The translations under genes were made by a program, and so were the position numbers. From positions 31,394,541 through 31,458,540 of the forward strand of contig CM034539.1 of the NCBI GenBank assembly GCA_020002185.1: a stretch of 64,000 bases of DNA. Reading direction: 5' to 3'. This stretch comes from Paraescarpia echinospica (lineage: Eukaryota > Annelida > Polychaeta > Sabellida > Siboglinidae). Shown piece after piece: positions 39,241-52,589 of this stretch (within the stretch, counting starts at the first letter, position 1; every line of letters begins with the position of its first letter). The notes under the pieces are model-generated. The model had not been told where the DNA came from, made no database searches, and saw only the letters and a list, made by a program, of their open reading frames with translations.

Positions 39241-41133
39241 AACTCGGAACTCAGAATCAATTTATTTGACCTATAAATACGATACACATACAATGAATAA
39301 CGTAATAGATTAGGTCAGGAGACTCCCATTAAGATATATATGATATCTCTAGCACAGGAACCACCCTATAAATATAAACAACAACAACATTTACATGACA
39401 CAAATCAGTATAGCATATGTCTTGTTTTTATAGTTGATGAATACTCAATGTATCAACACGCATACAAAATACACGGACTGATTATATGTACTCGTGTACA
39501 CATTGACGTACACGTGAATATTTACGTATAATAGAACATTTATGAATACGACAACTGGATTCATAATTTAAAATAAAAACGTGTTATGTGTATGTTGAAA
39601 AATCATATAGACCGTGGGTGTAAATTTTATTAATGATAATACTTGGTGTATTGATAACTTTCTCTACTATGTTGTGTCTAATGCATAGTTTGGCAAATTC
39701 GTGTTTGAATGTGGTCTTATACAGATTACTTCTTTCACGTGTGCAGTGCTGATGAATATCATAGATGTGTGTGTTAGGAAAAACGTTGAAGTACTAGGGT
39801 AAAACATTGTGAATTAATTTACAGTAACATTTTAATTGCTGAATTTTATAAATGTCATCCAACTTTAGCAACTGAAATATTTTTAAAACAGCACTTGTGT
39901 GAGAGTTATATTTACTTAAGGATATCATTCGTATTGCTTTTATGAAAATTCGATGGGGCTGATGACCCCATAAAAGTAAGCCACAAATAGTGTACATAAT
40001 GTATAATGTATTAGGTGGTAAAAAGTGTTTAAATTTATTTAGTATGCCTATTGTTTTAAATATTTTATTTGCTATTTTGTTTGTATGACTCTGCCAGTTT
40101 AAATGGTTATTTATTTTGATGCCTAACAAATTGAAATCATTTATACATTCAATGTATGCCTCATCTATATGTAACACAGGGTATTCTACTTTCTTTTGAG
40201 GCATATGAAAAATCAAAGATTTAGTCTTTTTGGCATTTGGTGACAGTTTATTAGCTTTCAACCAGTTGCTAATTTTTGTTAGTTCTTTGTTAATATTTTC
40301 ACTTCGCATTTGGCCTTCTGAATCGTTAAATGTATTTAGTGTACTAGTAAAGGTGATGTCGTCAGCAATGAATTTGAAAAGGTCAGAAAGTGCTATGTCA
40401 TTTATGTATATAATAAATAAGAGTGTCCCTAAAATTGAACCTTGAGGGACAGCAGTGTTGACAACTATTTCCTTAGACTTAACATTTTCATTTTCTAGGT
40501 ACTGCTTACGATTTAGTAAATAACTCTTACAAAGGTCCAGAGCCTTGTCATTGAATCCCTAGTAATTTAACTTCTGTACCAATATATTGTGATCAATTTT
40601 GTGAAATGCTTTTGATAAATCAAGGTATATATTTAGTGGAGTAGCCGATTTATCATGTTCTTGTATAATTCTGGCTATTATTTCAAGTGTAGGAAGATCT
40701 GTAGAATGTTTCTTCCTAAACCCATATTGGCTATTATAGTATAGCGCTTTAGAATGGAAGTAATCGTGGATTTGATCAAATATAACCCTTCCAATTTTTT
40801 TGGACATCACTGGTAGGTGTGAAATAGGAGGATAATTGTTAAAGTCAGAAACATCACCTTTTTGAAAAGGGTTATGACTTTTGCAATTTTTAATTTGTCT
40901 GAAAATTTACCAGTTATTATTGATTGATTAATAATCAGAGTGACTGCATTGCTGTTATCATTTTTTAACCAATTTTAGTAATTGTGTTGATATACCATAT
41001 TTTCCACAACTTGATTTTGGAGGTAAACGATCAGTTATATTAACACATTAACAATAGTTTCCATCTTAATTGGGTCAAAGCGAAAGGTGTGAAATATCGG
41101 GGTTTTCAGGTAATCTTTGTATATTTACCAACC
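39241..41133 (-). mobile_element. Non-LTR retroelement, copy 2 (Jockey/RTE-like)
   Basis: Better preserved copy of the 2946-5512 element, with the same 3' end and satellite junction but without its two nested insertions. Minus-strand frames 40559-40810 (KALYYNSQYGFRKKHSTD, IYLDLSKAFHKIDHNILV) and 39794-40309 (ISNWLKANKLSPNAKKTKS, FNLLGIKINNHLNWQSHTNK, LQLLKLDDIYKIQQ-like) cover parts of the RT. The tail is readable to about 39550 (THGLYDFSTYT). 5'-truncated, with frameshifts. Confidence 0.85.
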
Positions 41134-42429
41134 CTTGGTATCGCACTAGTGGTTTCGACATAGTCCAGACTTAGAAAGTACGGGAAGTGAGGAGAAGTAT
41201 TGCTCACTAAAATACCATCTGAAGATTTAAAGAATCCTATTCACAAATTGCATAAAACATTATTAATGAGTGTTCCATGATATTCTGAAAATCATGTCGG
41301 CATAGTAATTTTAGGGAAGAAACCATGAGTCAAAATATTAACATATTATGGGTTTTTCATAAATTTTATGCAAATCAATATTGTAATCTCGTGCTATTAT
41401 TAGCTTTTAGATTTTTATAAATAAAAAAACTGTTTGGTTCGCGCGCTCCGTTTATTAATATAGTTTACAAATGCGCCATTTTGATTTTAAAGTTTGTGTT
41501 GGTTGTTGGGCAATATGATTTAGTGAACTATAACTTTGGACTACTTGATCGCAAATGTATCGATGTGTATGTATTGTGATGATGCTACTAATGCATGTAT
41601 ATACATTTGGAATGATGACAGTCTTTATAATTTGTGATTTTAACAATAAACGTATGAGAATAAAACACGAATGCACGACACCTGACGCATGCGCACTGTC
41701 CTAGATCGGCGCACTGTTGAACGTTGCCTCATCTGTTGTTGTTGACGTCGTCGCAGTTTCCTCCAAAAGTTCGGTCCCATTGTTTGACTGCGACCACTAC
41801 TGAGCCTGGTCTTAGCGGTGGTCTTCCCCATTGTTGTAGCGTTTGTGAGGTCAATTCAGGTGGTGCATACGGTGCTTACGGTCACGGTCACGGTCACGGA
41901 CACTTACGCACTTCTCAAAGGTAACACACGGTGTTGCTATCAAGCGAGTCTATTGGTACTTGGTGGTCAATCATCTATTGTTAATGGGTGGGCGATAAAT
42001 GAACCGCAGAATACAAAATTGTCCAAAAATGTCTCATGCACGTATATCTTTGGAGCGACTCGCTATCCAGCCCCTAAGCAAGCCCTGACCATATATGTTT
42101 GGACAAGCCGTATATCAAACACACAGTGGAAACGTACCCAAAACTCGCAGAATCACGACTACTCGAAAACACTTCCACACAACACCTGTACACGTGACGT
42201 ACACACCCCTCTCTGAACCGCACATCTACCGATCGTACCAACCAGGCAGTACTCTACCAGTGTTGTTCCCCATGCTGATTAAACAGCTTGTGTACGCACG
42301 CACGCACGCACGCACGCACGCATGCACGAGAAATTTGCTGACCACTACACCATGCCCCATATACAATAATTATGTCCCTTTCCACAACTCCATATAATTG
42401 TTTTTTTTTCTCACAAAATGTGTGATTTT
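41134..42429. other. Spacer with one small basic open frame
   Basis: 41640-41831 (minus) encodes a 63-residue basic frame, MGKTTAKTRLSSGRSQTMG and on, starting in a good ATG context and close to a TGCGCATGCGTCA element resembling an NRF-1 site. No family recognised; it may be chance. 41880-41905 has GGTCAC repeats and 42290-42325 an ACGC repeat. The rest shows nothing. Confidence 0.35.
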
Positions 42430-42910
42430 AAGATAATAATAACAATATTAATAAACTTATACAGTGCCTATATCCCCAGGAATCTGAGCTCAGAGGCGCA
42501 ACATACAGGAATCGTTAAGCGAAATCGTTAACAATGACATGCAAGAGTCGTCATTAGAGCAAGGGACTCCGGAGATTAGGGTAGGAATGCAATTTCAAAT
42601 AAATAAGTCTTCAATAAGTTTTTTACGAAAGGTAGCTATAGTCTGAGATGATTTTAAAGTGCTTAGGGTGTTGATTCCAGATTTTGGGTGCAGCAACAGA
42701 AAAAGCATGTTTGCCAATATATTAAGCGTGGTTTTCGGAACAAAAAGTTGTTGTGAAACAAATGATTTGAGATTCCTGGGGATATCGGAAAAAAAGAAAG
42801 AGACTAAACAATTAGGATGGGTGTTATGTATATAACACAGCGGAAAGTATAGGTTATTGAATAACAACTCAAATGCCAACGTAACATATACAGTAGCGAG
42901 TATGATCAAA
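42430..42910 (-). pseudogene. Non-LTR reverse transcriptase tail and 3' UTR
   Basis: Minus strand, with one frameshift: KHAFSVAAPKIWNQHPKHFK, then TIATFRKKLIEDLF and stop, the typical AF-S-AAPKxWN and TFRKxLxxxLF end. Followed by a CTGAGCTCAGAGGCGC-like 3' UTR. Confidence 0.7.
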
Positions 42911-44110
42911 TAAGTAACTATTGTTAAGTTTTATTCACACGTCCTTAACAATACATTTCAGAGTGGTAGTTTTACTGAGCATGCAACTTTAAATATTCTA
43001 GATAAAATATATATTGAGCTCTTGACACAAACAAATATTAATTTAAACACGATGCATTGATTAAATAGTGCCTTCTGTCTGTATGATAGAGAAAGGTAGA
43101 GGTTTCCAAAGGCTTATGTGCCTTAAGTGTTGTTTCTCCATTTTTAGATGTGCTGTATTTTGCGGCCATTTTGTTTGTTACCATGGTCGGTTAGAAAAAG
43201 TGAATATATTTGTTTACTCAGTAACACCTTCTCTACCACATGGGCACAACAAAATTATATTAATTATGCTTAAAAAATTAATAATTTTGCACATTAAAAC
43301 ACAGTCTCTGTATCTCTAGACTGGTAAGGTGGGCTGGAGCGACAAGGTGGATGGTACTCAGAGCTTGTTGGAATGGGTGTAGTGTGGGCAGGCTTATTAT
43401 TTCTGGGGAAGTAGACTTCAAGCTCTTATAATTCTAGGATAGAATGAGTATGCATACGCATTTATGCGTGCATGTATTTGTATGTATTTGTTTGGATCGC
43501 TGTTTCGTGTACGGGTGCGTGGGACTATAAGATTCTGACAACTTTCAACTCGACAGAACTTTGGAAAAATGTGTTTTCGTGTATCTTAAGAAAATACATA
43601 GCAATTCCTTGATGACTCATTACAACCCTAAGTATTACCTTGCCTGGATATAACTGACAATCGGTTTGGTTTCGAGAAGTGCCATTCCACCGATCACTGT
43701 ACATAACTGGTTTATAATATTACAACTTTAATAAAGAAAACCACCCGTCGTCAGTATGCATTTAACGGATACTCTTCTGTTTTCTGACTGAGTTATGACG
43801 ACAGCTGATTGCTGAATAGGTCTACGCAAACGAACAGGTCTACGCAAACGTCAGGTCGATAAGTTACTCTAAATTTGATGCGACCTGTGAAATGTATGTT
43901 TGACCAGACACTCAAATACGGAGGAGGTTATGTGTAGATGGTGATTGAAGGAAAGGAAGAGTTGCGTCACGAGCACGTGAGCATCAAAAGAAGGGTACGA
44001 AGGCGCAGCGGTAGCCGTAGAGTATAGTGGAAGAAACCTGCCAGACCGTGACCGCCCCCGGAGACCAAGCCTGTCTGGCGTGAAAGCGTAAACAACACAA
44101 CAGTTGACTA
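42911..44110. other. Spacer with no recognised gene
   Basis: AT-rich to 43980, then more balanced. 43981-44110 may be the 5' UTR of the element that starts at 44138. Nothing else recognised. Confidence 0.5.
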
Positions 44111-47040
44111 GTGCAAGCCAGTCTGTCACGCAACGCAATGTTGAAGTGGACGCGTGCCGCCTCCGCCTCTGCCTCCAGCACTGACCCTCCTGCTGAGGAC
44201 CAGCAGCAACCAACCAATATCACCGATGCGCTGGCCCGCCAGGAGGCGATGTTCCTCAAGGTGCTGGAAGTACAGCAGAACACTTTCCAGTCCTGCTGAA
44301 GGGCTTCATGGAATCGACGAACAGCCGATTCGTCAAGTTCGTGTCAGACACTGTTCGTACTCAAAGTGAACTGCGAGCAAGCCTTGAATACACACAACAT
44401 GAAGTTGCACAACAACTACAAGAGATCAACATGAACGCTGTCCAAAAAAAGTGTCGTCTCTTGACGCTGGTCTGATGAAACTTTCTGACACAATCGACTA
44501 CCTGGAGAATCAATCAAGAATATCTAACTTACGTTTCGACGGAATTGCCGAAATCCCTAGCGAGACGTGGGCACAGACGGGAGGAGCTGTTCGTGTCAAG
44601 CTGATGAAAGAACTCAAGATCCCGGAGGAAACGACCAGAAATATCGAAATTGAACTGGTCCATCCTATTCGGGGAACAGGCGCTGCCAAAACAAGAACGG
44701 TGATTGTGAAGTTCGAAAAGTACAAAGACAAAGAACTTCTGCTGCAAACCGTAATACAAACTCGACCTACAATTAGACCAAAAATAACCTTACCGACACG
44801 ATTTTCAAATTATAATGCAATACAAATAGATATATGTTTCTGTAAACTATCCAATGCCACACTAAATACTACATCTGGTATTCTTATCAAAACATTTTCA
44901 GACCACCAGCCATATTTTACATGTTTGAATAAGACAAATATAAACCTCAATATTTTGGGAGACATTCTTGAAAAACTAAAACAACAACATTTATCAAGTA
45001 AGCGTGAAAAGTTCAACAAACATAAACATAAAACGTCTAAATGGATAACAATAGGCATTGTCCGATCTATAAAACCCAAGGATAATTTATACACAAAACT
45101 TCGGAGGTTAAGACATACATCACGGGAATATGTACTAATAAAAACCGACTTACACGAATACAATATTGTATTAAAAAGAAGTATTAGATACGCAAAGAAA
45201 ATGTACTACGAAAGGTGTTTCAATTAGTACAAAACAAACATAAAGACAACTTGACTAACAATAAATGACATCTTAAACAGAACTAAACACAAACCGTCAT
45301 TTCAAGACGTGTTTAATGTGAATGGAAAACAAGTCACATGTAAAGCAACCATTGCAAATCATTTTAATAACTTCTTTACAAACATTGGGCCAGATCTCGC
45401 CAACAAAATACACACTCCTATTAATGTTTCTTTTACAAAGTATTTAACTGCTAAACACAATTCAGAATTTATTTTTGAAAAAGTGAACAAAATGACGTAG
45501 GCAATATTATTGATAACACACGCAAAATCCAGTTGTGGAATAGATGGTATGTCATCCATATTATTGAAATTTGTAAAAAGAAGTTTTATCCGAGCCATTT
45601 ACAATAATAATAACTCAAACTAATGAAACAGGAATATTTCCGGACAACCTAAAAGTAGCAAAAGTAATCCCATTATTAAAAAAAGAAAATGGTAGTGTAT
45701 TTATAAATTATCGACCCATATCACTGTTGCCTGATATATATCAAAGGCAAACAAAAAGTATGTTTAACCAGCTATATATATTCTTTCAAAATCAAAGTCT
45801 ACTTTTCAACAGTCATTAGAAAAGGACACTCAACAGAACTAGCTGCATTAGAACTAATTAATAAAATCACCCGTGAAATGGACCAAGATGAAATTCCCAT
45901 GACCATTATTCTTAGATTTATCAAAAGTCTTTGATACATTAGACCATGAAATTTTAATAAACAAACTATCATATTGCGGAGTCAGAGGATGCGCAAATGG
46001 TCTCATAAAGAGCTATTTAACCAATACGACACAGTATGTTGAATTGGAAGGCATATCATCTGACATGTCACTAATCTCTACAGGCGTGCTCAGGTCTCTC
46101 TCTCTATATATATAAATGATATTATATATGCAACTAAACGTTTCGAATTACTTCTATATGCTGACGATTCAACTTTATCGAGCTCATTGATTTCTTTCAA
46201 TACACAATCTAATAAGTTTGATGATATTAGTGCTGAATTGGATCAAATTAGCGTATGGTTAAAAGTAAACAACCTTTCACTAAATATTAGTAAATCAAAA
46301 TGCATGATGTTCTGTCATTCTCAGAAACGAATTCCAAGATTGTAATTAAATATAGATGACACACCACTAGAATGTGTAGATCATTTAATTTTTTTAGGAT
46401 TAATGTTAGATAAACACGTAAACTGGAATAGACACATTGATAAAATATGTACTAAATTGTCAAGTACAATTGGAATAATAACTAAACTGAAGCATGTGTT
46501 ATCACAACATGTTTTATTAACACTTTATAGTGCGCTTGTGCTCCCCTTATCAACTACTGTTTACTCGCATAGGGCGAAAATCATAGAAAAATTGCTACAA
46601 AAACGAGCAGTTAGAGTGATAACAAACAGCTTATACACGGCACAGTCCGAACCGTTATTGAAAAGCCTTAATTTATTGAAAGTTGAAGACTTATTGAAAA
46701 TTCAACAACTACGGTTTGTTTATAAGCATTATAATGGAAATCTACCTACATATATGCAGAACATACCAATTACTTTAAATACAGATATACACAGTCATAA
46801 CACTCGATGTAGAATAGATGTTCACATTGAAAGAATAAACACAAAATTCGCTAAGAAAACAGTCAGATATAGTATTGCTCATGTTTTGAATAACACTTCA
46901 AATTTAATCACAGACAAAATTCGCACTCATTCCTCGAATGGATTTACTACGTATGCTAAGCAATTCATCATCTCAAACTACGACGAGAAATGTAGTCTCA
47001 AATTGCTGCACATGCCAAAATACTAACAACTAAAAAAGGG
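44111..47040 (+). mobile_element. Decayed non-LTR retroelement with ORF1 and RT
   Basis: Plus strand. ORF1 (44138-44780, two frameshifts) has a Pro/Gln-rich start, an LEVQQNTFQ helix and a coiled-coil LDAGLMKLSDTIDYLENQSR with NLRFDGIAEI, as in ORF1 of many non-LTR elements. At about 44785 it joins, by internal deletion, to the end of the endonuclease (FSDHQPYF) and the pre-RT linker (KWITIGIVRSIKPKDNLYTK, RSIRYAKKMYYERCF). RT pieces follow: GIDGMSS, the IILRFIKSL-like palm, YADDSTLSS at 46157, and the tail frame 46403-47026 (SALVLPLSTTVYSHRAK, LLKIQQLRFVYKHYNGNLP). Many stops and shifts. Confidence 0.85.
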
Positions 47041-47315
47041 AAATAAAGTGAATTTTCGAATATACCTTAATCTTTTTTGGTATAAATTATACTTAAGGTG
47101 ACGTTTGTATATTATTTGACATCCTGCGTAAACATTTATTTATCATTATTATTTGTTACTATTGATGATTTGAATGAATACTGAGCACATGACGTGATGC
47201 TATTATAGATATATATATATATTCTTTTCATTTTTTTACGAAAAGGTGGCTCTCGTGTTAGCGACATTTCATGTCTTAATGAGAGTCTCTTTGACCTGTC
47301 TATTTATATTTATGT

Positions 47316-47351
<36 letters not shown>

Positions 47352-48461
47352 GTTTATTTTATATTTTCAATTTGAGAAACTTTTTCACATACAATGTATG
47401 TATGGTCAAAATACAATACGTCTGTCTGTCAATCTGCTTGTCCCGTGTGCAGGGTGCTTAGTTTAGTAGTTACGCTACAAGTGGTGTGCATTCGCGTACG
47501 CTCATTACAAACAATAATACTCAGTGGCACGCTTCGTAAACACTGATTCGCACCGCTGCACAATCGGGTACTAAGGTAGTAAGTGGCCACTCAGCGACGT
47601 GTCCAGCTATGAATACCTCTGTCGGTCAAGGCATATGCTGCATTCCAATGGGCTTGTTTATATCGTAAACACGACTTGGCGACCTGGAAAGTTCACGGGC
47701 TCCTCGAGTTTACGACTTGTAAGAGCGCAGTAGCGCAGCGGTAAGAGCTCCGGACTCTCGACTGCATTAGCAAACCCATGCGGTTGAAATGAAAATCACC
47801 GGAATTTGCCGGCTAGCCATATTATTGGTTTATCTTATATTCCGAGTTTCGCTAGGCGATCTGCTGGGGCGTAATGAGACATATGTAATCAGCAGCGCCC
47901 CCTGGCGCGCGAATATGTCATCTATGAACACATTATGCTTTTTACTCAGATTATTATATTATTACCATTTTATATTTAAATAAAGAACACACTTGATGGA
48001 CATTCCATTGTGGCTGTGTATAGCACAGTGTTTAACATTAGTGTATCCTGCTACGAAACAATGTCTTACTAAACTGTTTCATTTTGTTTTTCGCGGGGAG
48101 ACGTCAGGGCTTGTTATTGTTAGCAAGGGGCTATATGTACACATACTCATTTTATGAACAGGTAGGCAGGGCTATACGTACACATACTAATTTTACGAAC
48201 AGGTAGGCAGGGCCCTACATATACGTACGTTCATCCAGATTATATAATTTAGCGTTCAATTTAGACTGATACTGATTTGGACAGTCGCGAAATCCTTAAA
48301 TTGTAAATGTTGTCATACTGTTATCTTAACACATTGTAAACACGAAGCAAATAGGTGCAATGAGGAACAGCAATTACTTTTGCATTTATATAATAAAATT
48401 CTAGAACATGCATAAAACTAACAACTAATTAACTTGACTTTAATCGAGCTAGCATATTTAA
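47041..48461. other. Spacer with one tRNA-like element
   Basis: 47310-47348 is a short (TA)n. A tRNA-like segment sits at 47728-47791. 48116-48215 holds a short two-copy direct repeat (GGGCTATAYGTACACATACT). No gene recognised. Confidence 0.5.
47728..47791 (+). ncRNA. tRNA-derived SINE-like head
   Basis: TAGCGCAGCGGTAAGAGC (a good A box) and GCGGTTGAAAT (B-box-like, but lacking the usual TTCGA) at tRNA spacing. The acceptor stem is not convincing, so a SINE head or tRNA pseudogene is likelier than a gene. Confidence 0.45.
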
Positions 48462-50520
48462 CAAGATTTTAACAAGATTGCCATCCAGAAAATTACTCTG
48501 GATGGCAGGTGGACAAGGAAGCCTTTTGGCTTATCGAGAGTCCAATACTTTTTATCTACATGTATCCCGCCTTTTTAAGGTGTGTGTCGATTTTATTTTT
48601 AAACATATTCACGCTACTAGCACCAACACAATCAGGAGATAATCTGTTCCATTCATTTACAGTCCTTTGTGAGAATGAGAACTTTCTTATATCTAATCTA
48701 CACTGCTCCTTTACTAATGTAGCTTCATGTCCTCTGGTCCTTCTATTTTTTTTAACTGAGAAAAAAATGTTTCTATCAATATTTTCATAACCATTCAATA
48801 TTTTAAACACTTCTATGTGATCTCCTCTCAATCTCCTGGTCTCTAGTGTTGTTAAACCACATTCTTTTAGGCGTATTTCGTAACTAAGATCCCTCAGATT
48901 TGGTATCATTTTAGTCGCTCTCCTCTGTACTCTTTCTAGCATATCTATGTCCTTCTTGCGATATGGCCTCCATGCTTGTATACAATATTCTAAATGAGGC
49001 CTCACTATTGTTTTGTACAGCGGTACTATTAATTCTTTTTTCTTATACGCTATATTTCGCCTAATTAATCCAAGGATTTGATTTCCCTTTGACGCTGCAA
49101 TTCCGCACTGCTCTGAAACCTTCATATCAGCACTAATGGTTAACCCCAAGTCCTTTTCTTTTACAGTAGTACTTAGAACAGTACCCCCCATTTTATATTT
49201 TACCTCTTCATTCCCATGACCTGTGTGGAGGCATTTACATTTCCCAAAATTGAACAGCATTTGCCACTTTTCAGACCATTTGATCAACCTATCAAGATCA
49301 TCTTGTAAATGCTGTCTGTCTCCATCACTTTTAATCCTTCTAAACACTTTTGTATCATCCGCAAATTTTAACACCTTGCTTGTTATTTCATCATCCAAAT
49401 CGTTGATATATATTAAGAATAATATAGGACCTAATACTGATCCCTGTGGTACCCCACTCAATACCGATTTCCAGTTTGAAGCCTCCCCATCAACTACTAC
49501 ACGTTGTCTTCTGTCATTCAGCCATTTTTCTATCCAGTTTATTATACCATTTCCTATGCCATGGGCCTTTAGCTTAAGGAGTAATCTTTGATGTGGTACT
49601 TTGTCGAAAGCTTTTTGAAAATCTAAATAGATGATATCTACTGGTGATCCCTCATCTACCCACCTAGTGATGTCTTCCAAAAACATAACATATTTGTTAA
49701 GCATGACCTCGCTTTTAAAAACCCATGTTGAGATGGGTTTATCAAGTTATGTTTAACAAGAAAATCCACCATGTGATCTTTAATTAGTCTTTCTAATAAT
49801 TTGCAAATCACTGATGTTAAACTCACTGGTCTATAGTTCTCTGACTTGTTTCTCGAACCTTTTTTAAATAACGGTATAATGTTTGCCTCTTTCCATTCTA
49901 AAGGAACCACTCCCTCTTCTAATGACAAATTGAAAACTGTTGCAAGCGGTACGCTAATTTGTTCTACAATTTCCAATAGTAGTTTGGGCGGAATCCCGTC
50001 CACTCCAGGTGATTTATTATCCTTCATAGCCCTTATTTTCTTAGCTACCATTTCCGAGGTTACAACTAACTGTCCTAAATAGTCTGAATCTGCCCCCTTG
50101 AACTTAGCCTCTGGTACTGGCAGTGAACTAATATCTTCCCTGGTAAACACTGAACTAAAATACTCATTCAGGTCTTCTGCCATTAAGAATCCCTCTGATA
50201 TTGTATTTCCAGCACTATCTTCTAGAGGACCGACCTTATCCTGAACTTTCTGTTTGCTTCGAATATACGCATAAAAACTCTTACTGTCATGTTTTATATT
50301 ACTAGCTAATTTGTTTTCATAGCTTCTCTTTGAATTTCTAATTTCAGCTGTAGCTTGATTAAGTGCTTCTTTATAAATGTTGTAGTCTTCATCATTTCCA
50401 GTACATCTATATGACTTCCACATCATTTGTTTATACTTAATTTTTCTAATGGCTTCTTTCGATAAGTGTTTCTTTTTAGACCGTTTCCCTTGTTTTTTGA
50501 AAGGTACAAATTTATCGACT
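48462..50520 (-). mobile_element. CR1-like retroelement, best copy
   Basis: Two overlapping minus-strand frames: 49656-50426 (256 codons: linker, then KVRAMKDNKSPGVDG-like, NIIPLFKKGSRNKSENYR, PVSLTSVICKLLERLIKD) and 48556-49704 (382 codons: YLDFQKAFDKVPHQRLL, SVLSGVPQGSVLGPILFLIY, LKFADDTKVFRRI, thumb and the NEWNRLSPDCVGASSVNMF end). All RT motifs are present. A frameshift at about 49700 separates the halves and the endonuclease is missing (5'-truncated). The 3' end carries the TGTTAAAATCTTGTTAAA tail. Confidence 0.92.
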
Positions 50521-51366
50521 ATGCACTTAATATTAATCTCAATATAATAATGTAATCGCGGCCTTCAAGTTGTGCAATGAATATTTGCGATGGGATGGTT
50601 GTAAACGTATTAGAATGTTGTTCGTTTGGAAGAAGGATATATGTGGAAATATTTATAAATGCTAGCCAACTAATGTGTCGTAAGTTGTGTTCAGCACAAA
50701 TAATCTACAAACTGCCAAAACACTTATTTGGTGCAAAAATAATTGAGATTTGTTTAAAATTAGTTAAAGATATTTTAGCAAACAATAATAAATGTATAAC
50801 ATAATGTATACTGAATACAATCCTGCAATAATTATGATATATTCGTTCACTCACGTACCCATTTGGCGTGTATACTGCTGAGCTCGACTCCACTGGGCTT
50901 TTGCTTTCATCCGTATGCCCATGCAGACATTGAGAAACGTACACATGCATACTTAGCTATAATTAAATATGTAAATATCATATGGTAATTGGGCTGCACT
51001 TTGCTCAGTTCGTAAAATGAAAGAGTCTCAGTAATGGTGCATAATTGTAATCCCATTTATTTAATAAAACATTTGAAAACGTTTGTACAGTGTGTATTAA
51101 ACATACCTCAACTACATTACATGATCACAGTGCAAATGTATTATATAATTACTAGAATTTAAACTATTTGAAAACAAAAGTATGGTATGCTTTAAATATA
51201 CATGAATTAATGTGGTGTATGTGCATTTCACACTTGGGTAGTGTATAAGTAACTATACCTACAGTGTATTTATTTCATTACTAGAATCAAACCAACTATA
51301 TAAAAGACAATACACATCTCAATTAGTGTGCATAGTGTACGTTATATTTTGTGTGACTGTCACACG

Positions 51367-51441
51367 AATAAAATAATTTTGCTCTTATTGTCATAGGAAT
51401 GTGCTAAATTCCTATGACAGTAACAGCAAAATTATTTTATT
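51367..51441. repeat. 34-bp inverted repeat with 7-nt loop
   Basis: Arms 51367-51400 and 51408-51441 (AATAAAATAATTTTGCT at the outer ends, CATAGGAAT at the loop) pair with two mismatches around GTGCTAA. It may be a MITE or a recent palindrome. Confidence 0.9.
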
Positions 51442-51582
51442 ATATTGGGATTCCCAGAAGTCGTTTATCCGTCTTCAAATTGGGGCGGTTATTTGCGCTG
51501 TTCTCACGGGTGACGCAGTCGCGAGTGGCGAAGTCAATTACTAGTTTGACTCAGCTAACTTCCACACTTCGCGTAGGCGGTC

Positions 51583-51618
51583 TGCCAGGGCTAGGTTTGC
51601 ATGGCAAACAGCCCTGGC
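51583..51618. repeat. GC-rich hairpin
   Basis: GCCAGGGCT pairs with AGCCCTGGC and GTTTGC with GCAAAC around ATG. A second hairpin (CCTGGCG/CGCCAGG) follows at 51668-51695. Confidence 0.75.
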
Positions 51619-51845
51619 TTGCGAGGATGCGTTTTGGTAACCGGTAGTGTTGCTTAACAGACTCTCGCCTGGCGGCTGCGAGACTTCGCCAGGAAGATAG
51701 TGTGGCTCACAATCGCCTTTTGACTGCTCACTGCCAGTTAGCACGTTCTATCCCCCACAATGTTTATATATTATGTATGTTTTCCATAACGAAATGATAT
51801 TACGAAATAGTGTCCGAAATAGTAGTATACAAAATAAAATGAATC

Positions 51846-51972
51846 TTAAACTAAAGCATCGCATCGCGCATCACGTATCGCATCGCGCATTGCGTATCGC
51901 ACCGCGCATCGTCCATGGCATAGCCCATCGTATCGCGCATCGCTCATCGCATCGCCTATCGCATCGCGTCAT
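51846..51972. repeat. TCGCATCGCGCA short tandem repeat
   Basis: Imperfect 10-12-bp units of ATCGCATCGCGC, about ten copies, CpG-rich. Confidence 0.85.
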
Positions 51973-52186
51973 CGCCCCATGGCGGTGCAGATTTCCACAC
52001 AAAAATGCGATGTCCCTTCTCGGCCATCATAAATTATTAATACGATGACTTGGAGGTATGGCAAGCGCATCTCCTCACAGGTGCAGAGGTGGTAACAACG
52101 CGCGCGCAGCAAATGCGTCGGGAAAACGGTCCCTGGGTAATGGATTAAGTTGCTTGGGAATATGAAGTAGACAATAGGCATATGTT

Positions 52187-52255
52187 TACCCTATGTCTAC
52201 CATATGTCTACCATATGTCTACCATATGTATACCATATGTCTACCCTATGTCAAT
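52187..52255. repeat. ACCATATGTCT short tandem repeat
   Basis: About six 11-bp units of TGTCTACCATA, each with an NdeI-like CATATG palindrome. Confidence 0.85.
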
Positions 52256-52589
52256 ACTATAGCAATACGAATAGTATTTGACAATAATTATTCTACACAC
52301 TCACGACTACGGTTTATTGGTGGATATGACCTTCAATTTCTCTCCGAACTTCGTCTACCTACGCGAGCGCGGTATGGTATTGTAACGATGTTGTATGTTT
52401 TTTAACATTTGGTAAATATTACCATTACGACTGTCGCGTATGAACTACCAAATTATCTCGTCAGGAGACGAGCTTTTTGGTAGTAGATATGTAATAGCAA
52501 AAGTCATACACGAACAGTGGTTTGAATAGGCATTTTGGCTAGTATAACTAAAACAGCACAGGTGTAAATTGTTTATTTTATATAGACGT

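Larger units (their letters stand above)
50521..52589. other. Spacer rich in hairpins and short repeats
   Basis: No gene recognised. It contains a 34-bp hairpin (51367-51441), a GC-rich block with nested hairpins (51540-51750) and two short tandem arrays (51846-51972 and 52187-52255). Confidence 0.6.

Noticed and set aside
41640..41831. Basic 63-residue frame as a gene
   Set aside because: No family, no splice signals and no paralogue; kept only as a note in the spacer entry.
47728..47791. Functional tRNA gene
   Set aside because: A box is good, but the B box lacks the TTCGA core and no acceptor stem pairs; a SINE head or pseudogene is likelier.
49656..50426. CR1-like frames as host genes
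   Set aside because: Clear reverse transcriptase motifs, several copies in the window and a 3' tandem tail mark them as retroelement.
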